Below are positions 11,292 through 25,155 of a stretch of 64,000 nucleotides of DNA, piece after piece. The stretch is from Pseudorasbora parva (lineage: Eukaryota; Chordata; Actinopteri; Cypriniformes; Gobionidae): NCBI RefSeq assembly GCF_024679245.1, contig NC_090191.1, positions 37,918,982 to 37,982,981 of the forward strand, read 5' to 3'. Every line of letters starts with the position of its first letter. The stretch's first letter is position 1. The notes under the pieces are model-generated. The model saw only the letters and a list, made by a program, of their open reading frames with translations, was not told the origin of the DNA and did not search any database. A program made the translations under genes and the position numbers.

Positions 11292-11440
11292 GGGCCAATC
11301 ACAGGTCAGCACAGGTACTGCTGTTACTGGTCGTCCCTGGCCAATTGATCTTCCTGTACACCATTGATCTGATGGAAAGAGGGCACACCTCACTGACGAC
11401 CGTCTTCATAGCTGTGTATTTGGCTGCTGCTCTTCTTCAG
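11292..11440 (+). CDS. slc41a2: Mg2+ transporter SLC41A2, coding exon
   Basis: A 149-bp exon after TTTTTTTCAG, ending CTTCAG before the donor GTGAGTGTG. It reads [18 protein letters not shown], then [16 protein letters not shown] and [16 protein letters not shown]. It contains two predicted membrane helices ([17 protein letters not shown] and [15 protein letters not shown]) separated by a short charged loop. The pattern [13 protein letters not shown] is conserved across SLC41 paralogues. The exon ends in phase 0, joining directly to VFLLLCIAD in the last exon. Confidence 0.92.
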
Positions 11441-12158
11441 GTGAGTGTGATGTTGTCACAATATGATAAAAATATCAATCCTAACGAGGCACTTTAACCA
11501 GACGTCAAGACACTGACATCTTCATATGCTTGTTTAGATAACCTGTCATCACTATATCTTTTTATTAAATCTGACACCTGTTTAAGGCTCAGGTGTAAGC
11601 CCTATTTTCTGTAGCAGACGAAAATGTCAGCCTATAATCATAAAACCAGACACCCATTTTATGATACAGGGCTGGGGAATCCATTTCATCTTCAGCTTAA
11701 TCGCGATGAATGTTTCGCTTGCAGCCCACATGTAACGATGTTACAACATGCCGTTTTTTTCCACATCATAAACCTACAAACCTTTTAGAAAATCCCCTGA
11801 GATTTTAGACGCCCCATTCCCCGTCTGTATGAAACCGCGATGACATTAGCGATAGCGAGCAGGTGTTGTTTGTGAGCGCAAGTGGGTGTTGTGTGTATCT
11901 GAGAGTGTTTGGTTATTCCAAATAGGTGTTTTCATAAATTGTTTAGATCGCAATTAAGATCGATTACACGTGGAGAGCCTCAGTAAGTGCATTCAGCGGG
12001 TGGCATGCGGAGACATGTTGCGAGAGCCGGAATGTGTGGTATTTTTAGGAAGTTTGCCTGTATGTGTGCAGTGTTTAGTGAAACGCCCTTGCTAAGCTAA
12101 ACACATGACCCCTTTGAGATCCGCAGCCGTACTGCTTAACTTCAGACCCGTTTGAAGG

Positions 12159-12265
12159 ACCCTTGAGAGAGAGGGAGGGAGGGAGAGACAGAGAGAGAGA
12201 GAGAAAGCGAGCGAGGGAGAGCAAGAGCGAGAGATAGCAAGAGCGAGAGTGAGAGAGAGAGTGAG
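12159..12265 (+). repeat. GA-rich purine tract
   Basis: About 107 bp almost entirely of GA, GAGC and GGGA units on the + strand. Open frames on the - strand here (Leu-Ser-rich) are simple-sequence artefacts. Confidence 0.8.
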
Positions 12266-12993
12266 GCATTCAGAGACCGGAAAAATTAGTGGGGCCATTG
12301 ATTGCATTATTATGCTGCTCCATTTTTTTTTAATGTTTCTGTACATTAATCATCGTATTCTTATTGTCTTTTTGAAAAAATGCCTTTTAAGTACTATACT
12401 ATTTATTTAACTGCAAAAATGTGTTCAATTAGAACTTTAACTATAATAATAAATTATTTAATTATAGAATAATACATTTTTAATGTTTATATATTATCAA
12501 CATACAAATCAACTACAATAATACAGTTGCAAATATTTTGATATTTTATTTGTACTATTATTAGCTGTTTTTTTGGCCACTATTAATACAAGTTACTTTC
12601 TTGTCAGCATGTTCATTTATATATTAAAATAAATAGTTTAAAAATAGGATTAACCACGGCTTGTGATTTTAATGCATGACGTGGAGGCAAAGTACTGTCC
12701 AGCATCAAGTGGAGTGCATTTAAATGTTTTAATCCAGAGCTAAGCATGGATTATTGTACTTATACCATGGTCATTTGCCAATGTTAACAAATTGAAGTTG
12801 TCATGTTTGCAGCGCTAAATTTGAATGGAAGGGATAAAATAATGGTTATTTTCGTAAGCTTCCTCTCATTCAATCTAGCATTCTGTCCCCTTTTTAACTC
12901 GGATACATAGATAAAGTAGTGCAGTAAGGTTACATTTATTTGATTAAATTTTAGCATATATTTGAATGAGTTAGCCTATTGAGAGAAAGAGAG

Positions 12994-13180
<187 letters not shown>

Positions 13181-14378
13181 CTGTGTCTGTGCAGCGTCTC
13201 TCTACTAGCATTTGAGCTGTAAGTTTAATTACTTCAAAAACGGCAATCTTACAACCTCCTCGCTGTTGTAGGCTAGCAATTCAGTAGCAAAGTTAATCTC
13301 AATAAAAGTCACGGGCAGTGTTGACGTCAAGTTTCTGTGCTCCTGGATGATTCTTTGTGTGATCAGTCTCTGATCAGTCAAGCATGGTTTGCGGATTCGG
13401 GGTGTTGAAATAAATCGATGCGGATGTGGACGAGTCTGCATCGATGCAGTAATAGACCATAATCGATTATAGCCTACTGACGTTTCTCTGTCACATGCGC
13501 ACTTATCGTGCTAGCATAAAATGGTGGAGGGAGGCGAAACTCAAAAGCGAGTAATAAAAACTGCATGCGTGTGTGCTTGCGAGTGTGTGAGCGTTATTGT
13601 AACTTAAGTGCATTTTAAATATTTACTAGTGTTTGTCAGTTCTAAATGGTCCTGTCATCTGCTTTATTCAGACTTAAGTTGTGTTTAATGTTTGCTACAT
13701 TCAGGAAGTGTACTTCCTTGGAGCAGATTAAATAAAAAGGCAGCTCATATATCTGACTGCTTGTATTTGTGATAACGAATCAAACTGGTGACATGATAAT
13801 CATAATCAAATTGACTCGTGAAACCAAGGATGATTCACTCCCATATTGTAGATAACATAGAAAGGAATGATTGTCAATTGTCCATGACTTCTCTTATAAA
13901 ACTTTTCGGTGTAAACTCTTAAGAATAGATCAATCCAAATGAATGTAGCAAACATGTTGAAGATTAGCTAATGGACTGTCGATTCATTAAATGATAAGCC
14001 GTTTTCCCATAAAATCAGTTTATTTAGCATAGGGAAGCCTCTCTTCCATTGACATCCATTAAAAAGCCTCTCTTTCCCAGCTTACCGCAGGCATTCCGGC
14101 TTTTTTTGCTAACCTTGCAGGCTTGCCATCAAGTGACTTTGGCTTTAATGAAAGCAGCACATTAATATAGAACTGATTTTGAACTACCTGTGCATTTAAT
14201 GGTTTTATTGCACACTTTCCAGACAATCAGAATTGAGTATTCAGACATGATGAAACCATGGAATAAATTATTTTAATGCTTATATTTTAATACCAAAATG
14301 GGTAAAAAATGTAAAACTCTTAAAATGCCACATGATGCTTCTCAGAACAATAATTTTAACAAAAGTTTAGCCTGCACC

Positions 14379-14906
14379 TAGCCTAGAAATCTAGACGCAC
14401 CCTAGCGGCAGCAAATTTAATTTGCCCGCAAGTGTCGTCTAGGAACTCTCAATACACGTCTGAGCTGTATTCCTCACAATCTGGACGGGCCAATCACATC
14501 GTGTATAGAGTCGGCGGGTGGGGCCATAATGACGACGGCCGAGTTGCGTTTGCGTGCTTCTAGTAAACACAGAAACTGGCGAACGGCGGCGGTCTTTCGA
14601 ATCAGCTCTGACCGCGACTCTGGAAGACTTGGAGTTAAGCTTTTCTCTGAGAAAAGAACAAAGAGCGGCACTGAAGTCATTCTTAAAAAGGGAAGATGTG
14701 TTCTGAGTTTAGCCGACCGGATACAGCGAATGTTTAATCTATCAGCGAGCTCCGTTTCACCTTCGTTTCTCTGGTTGGTTGTAGCGCTATCCTATCGCGT
14801 GCAGAGGGAGTTTGAAAGACAACCGTTTATCCCGCCCCTCGGATTGAGCTGTCAATGGTGAGTTTCCAGACCAAACATCTTGATGTGGGTCTGGCTTGTC
14901 AGGCTA
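14379..14906 (+). mobile_element. hAT-like non-autonomous element, copy 2
   Basis: A 528-bp element flanked by an exact 9-bp direct repeat GCCTGCACC at 14370-14378 and 14907-14915 (8 bp plus one ambiguous base is also possible). The ends TAGCCTAGAAATCTAGAC and GTCTGGCTTGTCAGGCTA are inverted. It is homologous to 2193-2601. The 110-residue open frame at 14529-14861 spans the element but has no transposase motif. Duplication size points to hAT. Confidence 0.78.
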
Positions 14907-15691
14907 GCCTGCACCAGCTATAGCTTGCCTTGAACGTTTGTCAAGTGCCTTGAGAGTGCCCCCCTGACCTTTGACCTTCATGGGTCTTCAAATACAAGGC
15001 ATCTATAGAACTCCAGGAAAAAAACCAGTCTGCTTTAGAGGAAGAAATTCCCAGGTTAAATGTAGTACATAGCTGGTAAGTATTTTTGGTGACACTGTGC
15101 AGAGGGCCTAAACTGGATGATCTCATGCCTTTCCAATGAGGCAATGAACCGATCAAATAGGTCATGTATATTATTTACATGAGATATAATATATAGCATG
15201 TAAATAGTACACATCTTTGTTTATATTACCTATATGATCAGTTCATAGTATCATCATCATTATAAGGGTTTACTGGGGATTTGATGACTACAAGGTTAAC
15301 TAGTATTAATAGTAAACATCTAACAACAATCAAAAGATCCACACTATATATATTTTATTACTGTAGTTATTGTTTTCAAGCACTAATAATATCCGTCTTG
15401 TTGACACTGTCTGGTTGCTTTATGACAAAATTACATACTTTCAAAACAAGCAACAGCGGTAATGTGTTACAAACAAAATAACATTGGTTCATGTTACTTT
15501 TAACCTTTTTTCCGCTGTGAACCTAAGAAAAGGATGCTGTGCTAACCTTTGCCTTTCCGTGGGTTTGTGAGTGAGCTAAATCTGACACAACCTTCCTTTG
15601 TTGATGTCCTTAAAGCAGGGTGTGGGTTCATCTGTAGTCGTTATAATAAGCTTATGTTCATAAAACAACAGAAATATATGGAACATTCTCA

Positions 15692-15695
<4 letters not shown>

Positions 15696-15731
<36 letters not shown>
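15696..15731 (+). repeat. (GT)n microsatellite, short
   Basis: About 18 GT units followed by a short GA run. Simple sequence only. Confidence 0.9.
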
Positions 15732-15732
<1 letters not shown>

Positions 15733-16838
15733 TGAGAGAGAGACTGAATGCCATGCAACATCTCTGACTGCTTTCTCTGTCCTTTTGAGTGATGGAAAGT
15801 GTGTCTGTGTGTTTGCGCAGGGTGGAACTACAAGGCTAATCTTGTCGGGTCTCAACGGCTTGTGTACTTTAGCAAACCATCACTTTCTTCAGCTACTAGG
15901 AATGGCCCTGCCTAACAGTTTAAATGTTAATTAATAAAATCCTTATAAGGTGCGGAAAGAAAGTCGAAATCTCCTGCGGAAAGGTCGTTGTTCTGATATC
16001 CCCACACATGGAAACACGCAAGGTTAATTATTGAAATAATGTCACAAAACTCCTCTTGCCTGGCAGGCACAATTAATAGCCTTTAAAATGGCCATTTATT
16101 TCCTCCTACCTAAATTGAAGTTTAAAATCTGCAGCAGACAGCGAATGGCTTTTTAACCATCTCGCGCTGACCTTAATATAACCGATATAAATGAACGCCG
16201 CCCAGCCGGTTAACCGGAGCGTCAGACCTCCAAATAGAGTTTCACACCGACCCGTCAGCCTGATTAATGGGCAGGACTCAGTTTTTATTTCATTTAAATG
16301 GAAGCCTTTCACTCTCGCATGCGCGGGGCGTAAGCGAAAAGCCTTCAGGAATTGCTGCAGCCCATTTTTTTAACTTCCAATCAAATGTGAGATAAATATT
16401 TCAAATGTTACATCTCCATTAATCGAACAAACTGGCATCCGCTGATCCAGAAGAGCATTTTAATAGTCTGCGATGCTCAGCAAAGGCAAACACGAGGCTC
16501 ATTTGCTGGTGTTTAAGGAGCTGCTCTAAATGAATCGCCCTGTGATGTTTAGATCTGAAGCCAATTTCGGATGTTTGTCTTAAATGTGAACGCTGCTTTT
16601 TAAAAGAATGGGATCTTGTTTCATTTCCAAGACAAGCTCCATAAACAAAAACATCGTGTCACTTCTGGAATCACTCCCTTCATCTCTTTCTGGTTTCGAG
16701 CTTCCTGTTGTGTTTGTGTGTGTGTGTGGGAAAGTTCACCCAAAGGTACCGCGGAAGAGACCGTGGCTTCGTTCTTTACGCAGACACTTTGCTCTCTGTT
16801 ATTCAACACACTCTTGTGTTCGTTCTCTTTCCCTCCAG

Positions 16839-17024
16839 GTGTTCTTGTTACTTTGCATAGCGGACTGCATGGTGCACTCCATGTGGAAGAGCGGGAAAGA
16901 TCCGGACAGTTTCTCTATCCCGTACCTGACAGCGCTGGGCGACCTGTTGGGAACTGCCTTCCTAGCTCTCAGCTTCCACTTCCTGTTCATCATCGGAGAC
17001 CAGGACAGTGACGTGGGTGACTAA
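16839..17024 (+). CDS. slc41a2: Mg2+ transporter SLC41A2, last coding exon with stop
   Basis: Begins after CCCTCCAG and ends with TAA at 17022-17024. It reads [18 protein letters not shown], then [18 protein letters not shown] and [18 protein letters not shown], ending [27 protein letters not shown] and a C-terminus DxDVGD are the family signature of SLC41 transporters. The last helix ([17 protein letters not shown]) is the final membrane segment, so the gene is complete at its 3' end. IADC replaces the more usual IADW, a likely tolerated change. Visible coding total over five exons is 695 bp, or 230 residues plus stop. Confidence 0.95.
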   Translation: MFLLLCIADCMVHSMWKSGKDPDSFSIPYLTALGDLLGTAFLALSFHFLFIIGDQDSDVGD

Positions 17025-17950
17025 GGTCTTTCTTTGACCTTTGATCCACAGATTCAAACTATATCTTATTTACTGTCCTCACTTATTGCCTTGAACTGCT
17101 GCTTGTCGGATCAAATGGCATCAAAGCAAACTTAGCATTTCTGTCGGGTTAAACTTTTCTCAAAGTGAGAGATTCAGCACATGATAGAAGGCGGCAAAAC
17201 GCCTTCACCGTCTCAAACAGGGTGAATCCTGGTGTGTCTGATGTGGGACGGTATGAAAAGCATTTGAAATGCTCGCTCCTACCCTGTCAGTTGTTCTTAT
17301 CAGCGCTAAAGCAGTGGAAGGACCAAATACAAACCCTACAAGTAAGAATATACAAGATCGTCCTGGTGATTGTACTTTATTTATTAGCCCTTTTGTCTTT
17401 GTCCTTTATTTACTTCTTTACTCGTGTTTTTTGAGACACAACCTCGTTGCCACCACTTCCTCCAGTATGTCCAATCATTAAAAGTATTGATAGCCACAGT
17501 TTTACTCACCCTGTGCCAGATCAATATATATATAAACCTCTGTAATGCAGTTTGAAAGTATTGCTTTATATTGCATACTAGCGTAGAATAATGAACTAAT
17601 ATATATATACATAGTATCTGCTTTGGAAAAAGGGAATAGACTTTCAACTGCTCATTCAAGAAAAGACTCTTTTTCAGTCTCCAACATCTGTGTTTAAAGT
17701 TCATGTATGCAACTGAAAACAAAATGGGGTGAATGTGCAACAGAGACACTCTTATACAAGTCTATATTTCTCTGTGTGAACTTTTTTTTGTACGTTGTTA
17801 CTAAGATGCCATGATCAGCGATCATTTTTCTATAGGGAAAAGGAGTTTCTACCTGCACCAATGGAGGATTTTCAGTGTATCTTTCTGCCAGGCTTTTTTG
17901 ATACTCAAAATGTTTAATAAAGGTTTAATAAAAGTTTACGTCCAATATCT
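17025..17950 (+). other. slc41a2: slc41a2 3' UTR (predicted)
   Basis: Non-coding sequence from the stop codon to just past two canonical poly(A) signals. No repeats of known type are obvious within it, which is unusual for this window and fits a transcribed UTR. The end is inferred from the signals, not observed. Confidence 0.6.
17916..17932 (+). terminator. slc41a2: paired AATAAA polyadenylation signals
   Basis: AATAAA occurs at 17916-17921 and again at 17927-17932, about 0.9 kb after the slc41a2 stop. A T/G-rich stretch (GTCTGAGGTTTGTTTTTTCC) follows about 20 bp later, as expected for a downstream element. Either signal could be used. Confidence 0.7.
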
Positions 17951-20900
17951 GTCAGTCTGAGGTTTGTTTTTTCCCTCCTTAGGTCTCCTGAGGGCCCTGA
18001 TTTAATTCTGTCGACTGTAATTACCTGCATATGATGCCTTTCGAGCTGCGGGGACACAGCGAAACGCCCTTATCGGTTTAGAAACCTCTTGCGCTTTTAT
18101 GAGAGAGCTTTACGTACATTCAAACAGAAGGTATTCGCTTGCTGTGCGAGATTGCGAACAATAAAGCGTGAACCATAAAGGGGTTTTATTTGATTACAAA
18201 GATCTCTGCCAAAAAAAATACATCAGGCACATCAAAGTGTGCCCCTAAAATGTTCGCTTTACTTGACCTGTCAGCAGTTTTGTCAAACTGAGCTTTTAAA
18301 ACACCGTAGCCAAGCTCAGATTTTTTTTGTTGTAATTTGATATTCACGGTAAACGCAATTTGGTGGCCTGTGTATAATTTCATTTGCGCATTAGCATGGC
18401 TTCTGTGGATAGATATTTACCGTGTTATTTTTATACAGCCCATTATAGGCTATTAAATGCGACAAGAGTATGAACTCTTTACAGACGTCACTTGTCACTC
18501 AACGATTTTAGTATATTATTGTCCATAGTCTAAAACAAAAGCCCCTGTGTGCGTGTTTGGGAGTCTAGACAGGCCGTGTTAATGATGGCTGTTGAACTCT
18601 CCTGTCTTCAGGGTTTAATGGGGTTATATGAGTAGTTCGGTGGATTGGGGGCCCTGAAATTTGAGCCTGCTCATAAACGGCCCCCAAATCGAGCCACAGG
18701 GACCCTGTTGTTGCATATTAGCACTCTATTAAAACAGACCCAAACCTCTAGCGCAGCCCACAGCCTCTGTACTATGATCCCTCATGTTCACCACTAACAA
18801 CAAACAGGTCATCAAGCCAATTTACTGTGATGACTTTCAAAATTGGCTTTGATTTTGTGGGTTTATGTTGTTTCCTGCTGGAATTGGTCGCTGGTTTTAC
18901 ACGCCCTGTAGTTGGTGTTGGTTCAAGCTGGTCTGAATGGTTCACTAGCTTGACTACCAAATGGGGGACCAGGTTTTGGCCTGATAGACCATCTTGGTCA
19001 AGCTGGCAAGATCTGGTAGACCCCCTTGGATTAGGAACAAAACAGATACGCTTTTGTACCTTTGTGTGAGGAATAAACCTAAACAGCCCAGATCAGTTTC
19101 ATTATATACGAGTTTATATCATTATATTATACCCGTTTACAATTAGTCTAAGCTTCAGACGAACGAACTGTTGGCTGAATGTCGGATGCATATGGCACAC
19201 TTTTCTGGAAACACTTCAGGAGTTTCTAAGTCGTCATCTGATTGGTTGAATTTTACAGGATGTCCGTGAGACATCTGTGTGTGTTGCGTTCTTTAACGGT
19301 CCGCTTGGAAACAAATTCCGTAACATCAAACTCCCTCGTGGAAGAAGAAGAAAGCCATCGTGTTTACAACTGTGACAATGAGTGCTTACCAGGATCAACT
19401 TAACGCCAGATTTTTTTTACATATGTGAAGATTGCAGCTCTATTCTTGCAGTAAACTTCTTAAATTAATAATTTATAGATGCACGCTGGTCTGTTATTAC
19501 AGAGACATTGACTTCACATTTTCATGGCCTTAAATATGACACAGAACAAAACAAACTGTGATTGGCTTGCATTAAATGTCAGTCAAATGTCCTGTTGGGT
19601 GGTTCATGACCAATGAAAGCTACAAAAATGTCCAGACCTTCTGCCGTCAGTATCGCTATACAAAACTAGTTTACACCTGGTCTTAAGATATGTTTTGGTC
19701 AATTGGATCACAAGTATTGTGACATTCCCAAGTATACATTCCCATGTTTTCGACTACATGGTTGAAAGTGGACAAGCTCAAAACCTCAAGACCCCATTTA
19801 CACCTGCATTAATGTCAAAACGCATCTGAATACCAGGTGAAAACAGGGCCTGAGGTGATATTTTCCCTTCAAGCTGGTTTGACCTGATTTTATCTCTCAG
19901 GGTCGTGATGTTAAATTTATTGATAAACCTTGGAAAGCACTTAAGGAATGTCGCTTTATCGGTCTAAGACTAAGATTTCTCAAACATAACATAACCTTGC
20001 CTTTTTCAGCACTGAATGGTAATGAAGCCAGACTTACGTCAACACAACGCCCACTCTTCCATCACAACATTTGCCATCCTAATCATCGAGTACTTTTAAA
20101 GATGGGATTAGGAGTTGTCCCCTGGCACGGACGTGAGAGATGAAAGTCCAGTTCAAGCCAAAATGAGAGTTTAGACTGAAGGACTTCATCCAACAACTCC
20201 ACTTTAATCAGTTCAGAGGGCCGGTGGACTGTACAACACGCTCTTTACTCACTGTGGTCACATTTGGACTCCTTTTTACCCAGAACCATTTTTAAATGAA
20301 TTTCATCATGAGTGGCATGAGTTTCATCATATGTGGAACGCAAAAGATGATATCTTGAAAATGTTTGTTTTTGTCCTTTCAATGGGACCCAATTTGGTTG
20401 TTTCGCACACCATGACCTTTGCTGTATAGATGAAAACAATCAAAATATCCTCTAAAAGTTTTCTTTTGCATTCACAAGGAAGTAAGTCAAACAGGTTTGT
20501 ATCAAAATAAGGACAGAATTTTATTTGATTAACATGATTAACATACTACACATACTAACTACTTGTTTTGATTTTGTTGACTTCAACCTTAATTGTCAAT
20601 ACTTGCTAAATTCAGCCACGAGAGAGAAAGATGTCAGCGAGAGTTGTCGTTCTCTGTCTTGCGCCAACGGAGAGCGGTTTCTGCTATTCAGGTGTGAAAT
20701 TCCTCCTCGACTGAAGTCAAAGCAAAGGGTTGAAGGAGTTCAACTGTTGTGCAAATGGATTACTATGGATTAATCAAGTGTACAGCACTGAGAAACACTT
20801 CTTAGGGGAATGGATGGACGGAAAATCTTCTAAGCTGAGATTGAACCACAACCAATTTCATCCTTGGGAGTTAAGGAACACTTCAGTGAGTGTATCTATG

Positions 20901-22639
20901 AGTCTTTTGGTTGGGTTTTAGAGCTCAGAGATTATAGCAAATGATAGTTTTCAGCTACGCCTGCATATTAGCAGTAAACAGCGTAGCGGTCCCCAAGGGA
21001 ACAACATCTAACTTCCAAGCAACATCATCATTTCAGCTCTTCATAGGTTGGATAATGACAGAGAACTCCTGCCAACTTGACCCTGCACGTGTTCGCTGAG
21101 AAACCCAAACTTTTTCGCAGTGCCAAGTTTGATGTGGCTGAAGGTCCTGGGTTAATTCGGAGGATGACCCCCCCCCCCCCACCCCCATGGCAAATTAATA
21201 GGGTATTCTGAGCATAACCGAGAGGATACGGTGGAGGGTGGAGCTGAGGCTTCTGGGAGGAGACCATAGCAGGTGCGGTAGCAAAGTTTCATGAGAATTG
21301 CACATTCAGCAAGAGAAAAAAAAAAACCAAAGCTCAGGATTTTCGGTGAGAAGTTAGGTTTTGGCTTCAAACTCACTCTTGACACCAAAGTGACAACCCG
21401 CTACTGAAGCACAAAACCGTGCATGAATCTTTCTTCACAGTGGAGTGACACACATTTCTCTGGCAGCCCAAAACGCAGCTCTGTTGCACCTATGTGACAC
21501 AAAAGTTTGGCACGCTTATGCGTTTCCTCTTGCATGAAATCTTCAAAGGTCCCACTACAAATCTTGCTGGGATATAGCGGGGCGCTCGTATATAACCAGA
21601 GCAGACACATCTGGACTCACCACAAGTCCTGGGAGGCTCTGCCAGCACCACAAGGTCAGCAGTATTGTCAGAGATTCAAAAACATGGCCTTGCTAAGAGG
21701 CTAAAAACTGGGTTCTTTGATAAAGTAATGATGATATTGTTGGGGGGTAGCTAGTCTCACCAAACCACATGTTTGACAATTAAAGTCTGGATTGTTTTGA
21801 AGCTTACTCTACCCACTTAGGAAGAAACATATTGTTGATAGACATGTAAAGCAACCTCCTTTAAAGTCCATTGAGAAGCCATACCGGTAGTCTATATTTT
21901 TTCTGTTGACATGGAATATAATACATTTAGCAGCATTGCTTATGAATTATGTATATGATGTGTATGTTATGATGCCTTTCTCCACTGACATCCCAGGATG
22001 TTCAAAAAGGATAATGTTACTGATTTTTAGAAGGCAGACTGAGATGGCAAAAGGGATTATGGTTTGTGTAGCATTAGCAACTGTTGGATAGTAGTCAAGC
22101 AAAAAGGCCAATCATATTAATCACTGTTATGTGTCTGATGTTGTAAAGAGCGATACCATTGTGTGGCGTTTACTACAGTTACTTAGGTACTTTTTGTCAT
22201 GTGAGTGGAGGCGGGGCTAATTTGCATATTAATAGTTCATTATTTACTAAATGAAGCAAGGGTGTGGGAATATTTGTAACGTTCATTCATTTGTAACGTC
22301 TTCCCAAAAGAATTCAGTTTTCACAGACAGGCTTGTGCACTTACATTTGCCATTTTTTAAAATAGCATTTAGTGCCTCATGAAAGCATTTTAAGGCTCTA
22401 ACCTGACAAATCCCAGTTATTAGTGCCTCTTCAAAAGTGTACCAGTTTAAAATGACTCCAGGAGTTCAGGAACCTAATGACGCTCGATTATACCAATGTT
22501 CTCTCACATGCTGCTGAATCCTCATCAAATAAAGGAGTTCTTTATCATGAATTATAATACAGCACCAGCCAGCGTATTCCATTTCCCAGACGAAAGACTC
22601 ATAAATTCAACCTGTTCATCATGTAAAAGGATCGAATCT

Positions 22640-22830
22640 TTTCACACACATTTTTTTTGGACTAAACCGCTCAATTCATGTGGATTAGTTTTATGATCTC
22701 TTTATGAACTTTTTAAAGCATCAAAGTGGTAGTTGAGTAGCTGCCAATGGAGAGACAGAAATGACTCAGATTTCATTACTCAGAGTCATTTCATTACTCA
22801 GAGTCACTTCAGATCTTCATTTGTGTCTTA
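22640..22830 (+). repeat. dispersed repeat fragment
   Basis: Contains GGACTAAACCGCTCAATTCA, ATGATCTCTTTATGAACTTT and GCTGCCAATGGAGAGACAG. All three recur, reversed, at 58190-58335 and in weaker form at 3095-3215. It ends in a short tandem duplication of CATTACTCAGAGTCA-like sequence. Confidence 0.6.
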
Positions 22831-23182
22831 CAGGTTTGGAACGGGTTTAGAGTAGCCAAATTTATGATAGAATTACATTTTTTGACTTAACTAACCCAGT
22901 GTTAGTATTGTTTAACGTCGCGTCAACAACTCTAAATTCAACACACGATACATTTTTCACAAACAATCAGACGGATAGTGAAAAGAATTGCTTTTATTGG
23001 CTGATAAATCGCTGCATCCCTATTTGTTTCCATGTTTTCTTTTTACGGCACAAAGCTGACCCTTGGCATTACGGCCATCAAACTCTACCAGGTGAGCCAT
23101 ACATGTCTTTAAAATGTATAATAACCTCACAGATAACTTCAATGTTTTGTTTATCCTCTTACACTCAGGGCCATTTTTGGGG

Positions 23183-23908
23183 ATTTCCGTCTGGATTTGG
23201 CCTACCCAAATTGAAAAGCCTCCCATTCACACATACAGTGGTCAAGGTCAAAATGTTGGTGTCATTTTACAGGAAACCCTTTGAAGTTACATAAAACACT
23301 GCTAAAAGTGATAAACATATAAGTATATGTTGTCTAAGCTGTAATAACCCCCCCCCCCCCCCCCCCAAAAAAAAAGGTAGGTGCTTTTTGATTGCTTTTT
23401 GGGCTGTTTCCACTAAATTACAGAAAATAGTGGGAAAAAGAATTTTGTCTGTGTCATGTTGTATGCCAAATTTACTCAAATGGGTCTGAAGGGATGACCC
23501 CCCCTTTTTTTTTTACCCCTTTTTGCCTCCCCCGACTCTGCTACCCCATTCCACCGGCCCCTCCCACCACCATATACAGTGATATAAATGCAATATCCCA
23601 GTGTCATTAAATTAATTATTCATGCTGGAAGCAGCCCAAAGTGTCTGCAGGGTCCTAGAGCACACAGGGCCTGAGTTACACACTTTCAAAAATTAATTTA
23701 TATAAAAAAAATCTAAAAGCGCCTAATTTTTTTGGGGGGGGTTATAACAGCTTACACAACATATCCTTACATGTTTATCACTTTTAGCAGTGTTTTATGT
23801 AACTTTAGAGGGTTTCCTGTAAAATGACACCAAAATTTTTAACCTAGCCCACATGTATGTGTGTATGGGAGGCTTTTCAATTTGGGTAGGCCAAATCCAG
23901 ACGGAAAT
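23183..23908. repeat. long inverted repeat (foldback element)
   Basis: The left arm (23183-about 23400) and right arm (about 23700-23908) are inverted copies. ATTTCCGTCTGGATTTGGCC at the left end is matched by GGCCAAATCCAGACGGAAAT at the right end. Paired inner words include GGAAACCCTTTGAAGTTACA with its near-inverse, and a 19-C run (23348-23366) opposite a run of eight G. The loop is about 300 bp. There is no open frame with a domain. Probably a foldback or MITE-type transposon. Confidence 0.8.
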
Positions 23909-25155
23909 GACATCAGAGTAATTTAGTGTAAATACATTACTGTGTGTAAAACAAATGCCAAAGTGATGCATATCTCCAGAAATTAGAGAATCTAAGCTTT
24001 CAAATGGTACCACATAGCTCCTCCACAGACATTTAAAATGGAAAGTAAATACATGACAATGTCATTTCCGACCCTGTACCGGGTCCTCTGAGTTTAAGTA
24101 GTTATCCAAAAGTTAGGCTTTACATTCAGTCTCTGCTTAATTTGAATAAGTCTCATTTAGTCCTCAGGACTTAAGGAACTTTGTAATTGAACAAATCCCC
24201 AATAAAGAAAGTGTGAGAAGGATCCAAATAAAGATTTGATGTTTTCCTATAGATCGTCTCAGCGAGCGTAAAACGCCAGAAACCATGCCAAATGAGGAGG
24301 AACAGCTGTGTTAAAAAGATCCCTTTAACAAGTGACAACATTTTCACTCAAGTTTAATGATTATGTGGAGACAGAGACAGTGACAAATTGGCCACTAAGG
24401 GGTTCAGTTTCAGCTTTATTGAGAAAACAGGAGAGAGAAAGAAACAGAGAGAGAGAGTACGAGCGCATTCTCCAGGGAGCGCATTGATCTGACAGTTCAC
24501 TTGGTTTGTATTTTTCCCATTTACAGTGCGAGGGTCCGACCCGTGACCCGGCAGAGTCCATCCTGAATACCCAGGAGGAATAAATAAATAAATTAGACTG
24601 CGGTTGGTTTAATGGTTGAGAAGAAAGTGAAAACAAATATGGCAACATTAAACCAATGTATACACTGATTATTAAACAGGCACATAGAGCAATAGGTAAG
24701 CCACGTGAGCTCGTGTGAATGGTGAGCCTAGCCGTTCTGTACCTAAGTGTGAAAAGTTAGCTAAGTAGCATCTGGGAATGTCCTCAGCTGGAGTCATAAA
24801 TCAAGCAAATCAGGTTTATTATTATTATTATTATTTCTAAAAATGCCAGTTGCATGCAATGTTGGTGTGCTGTACTACATGTGATAGAGTGAGCGTTTGA
24901 AAGGCACTGTGCCTGCTAATGTGGGCGCTAATGCGTGTATTAGCGTGGCTGTCGTGTGGGCGCTAATGAGGCTCAACCGTGTTTGTTGTTACAGAACAAA
25001 TGAAATAAACAGTTTTGAAAAACTGAGAAACCATTCAGGCACACTTTGTTTTCTGAGCTGATGATTCACAAAAGAATTTCAGACTTGAGGATTCATTTCC
25101 TGCCCTGGCGAAGAGGATAGAGGAGATTTGAAGAGCCATTCTAAGAACAACTACG

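Noticed and set aside
14529..14861. 110-residue frame inside the hAT-like element
   Set aside because: No BED zinc finger or hAT dimerisation motif, and the other copy of the element does not preserve the frame.
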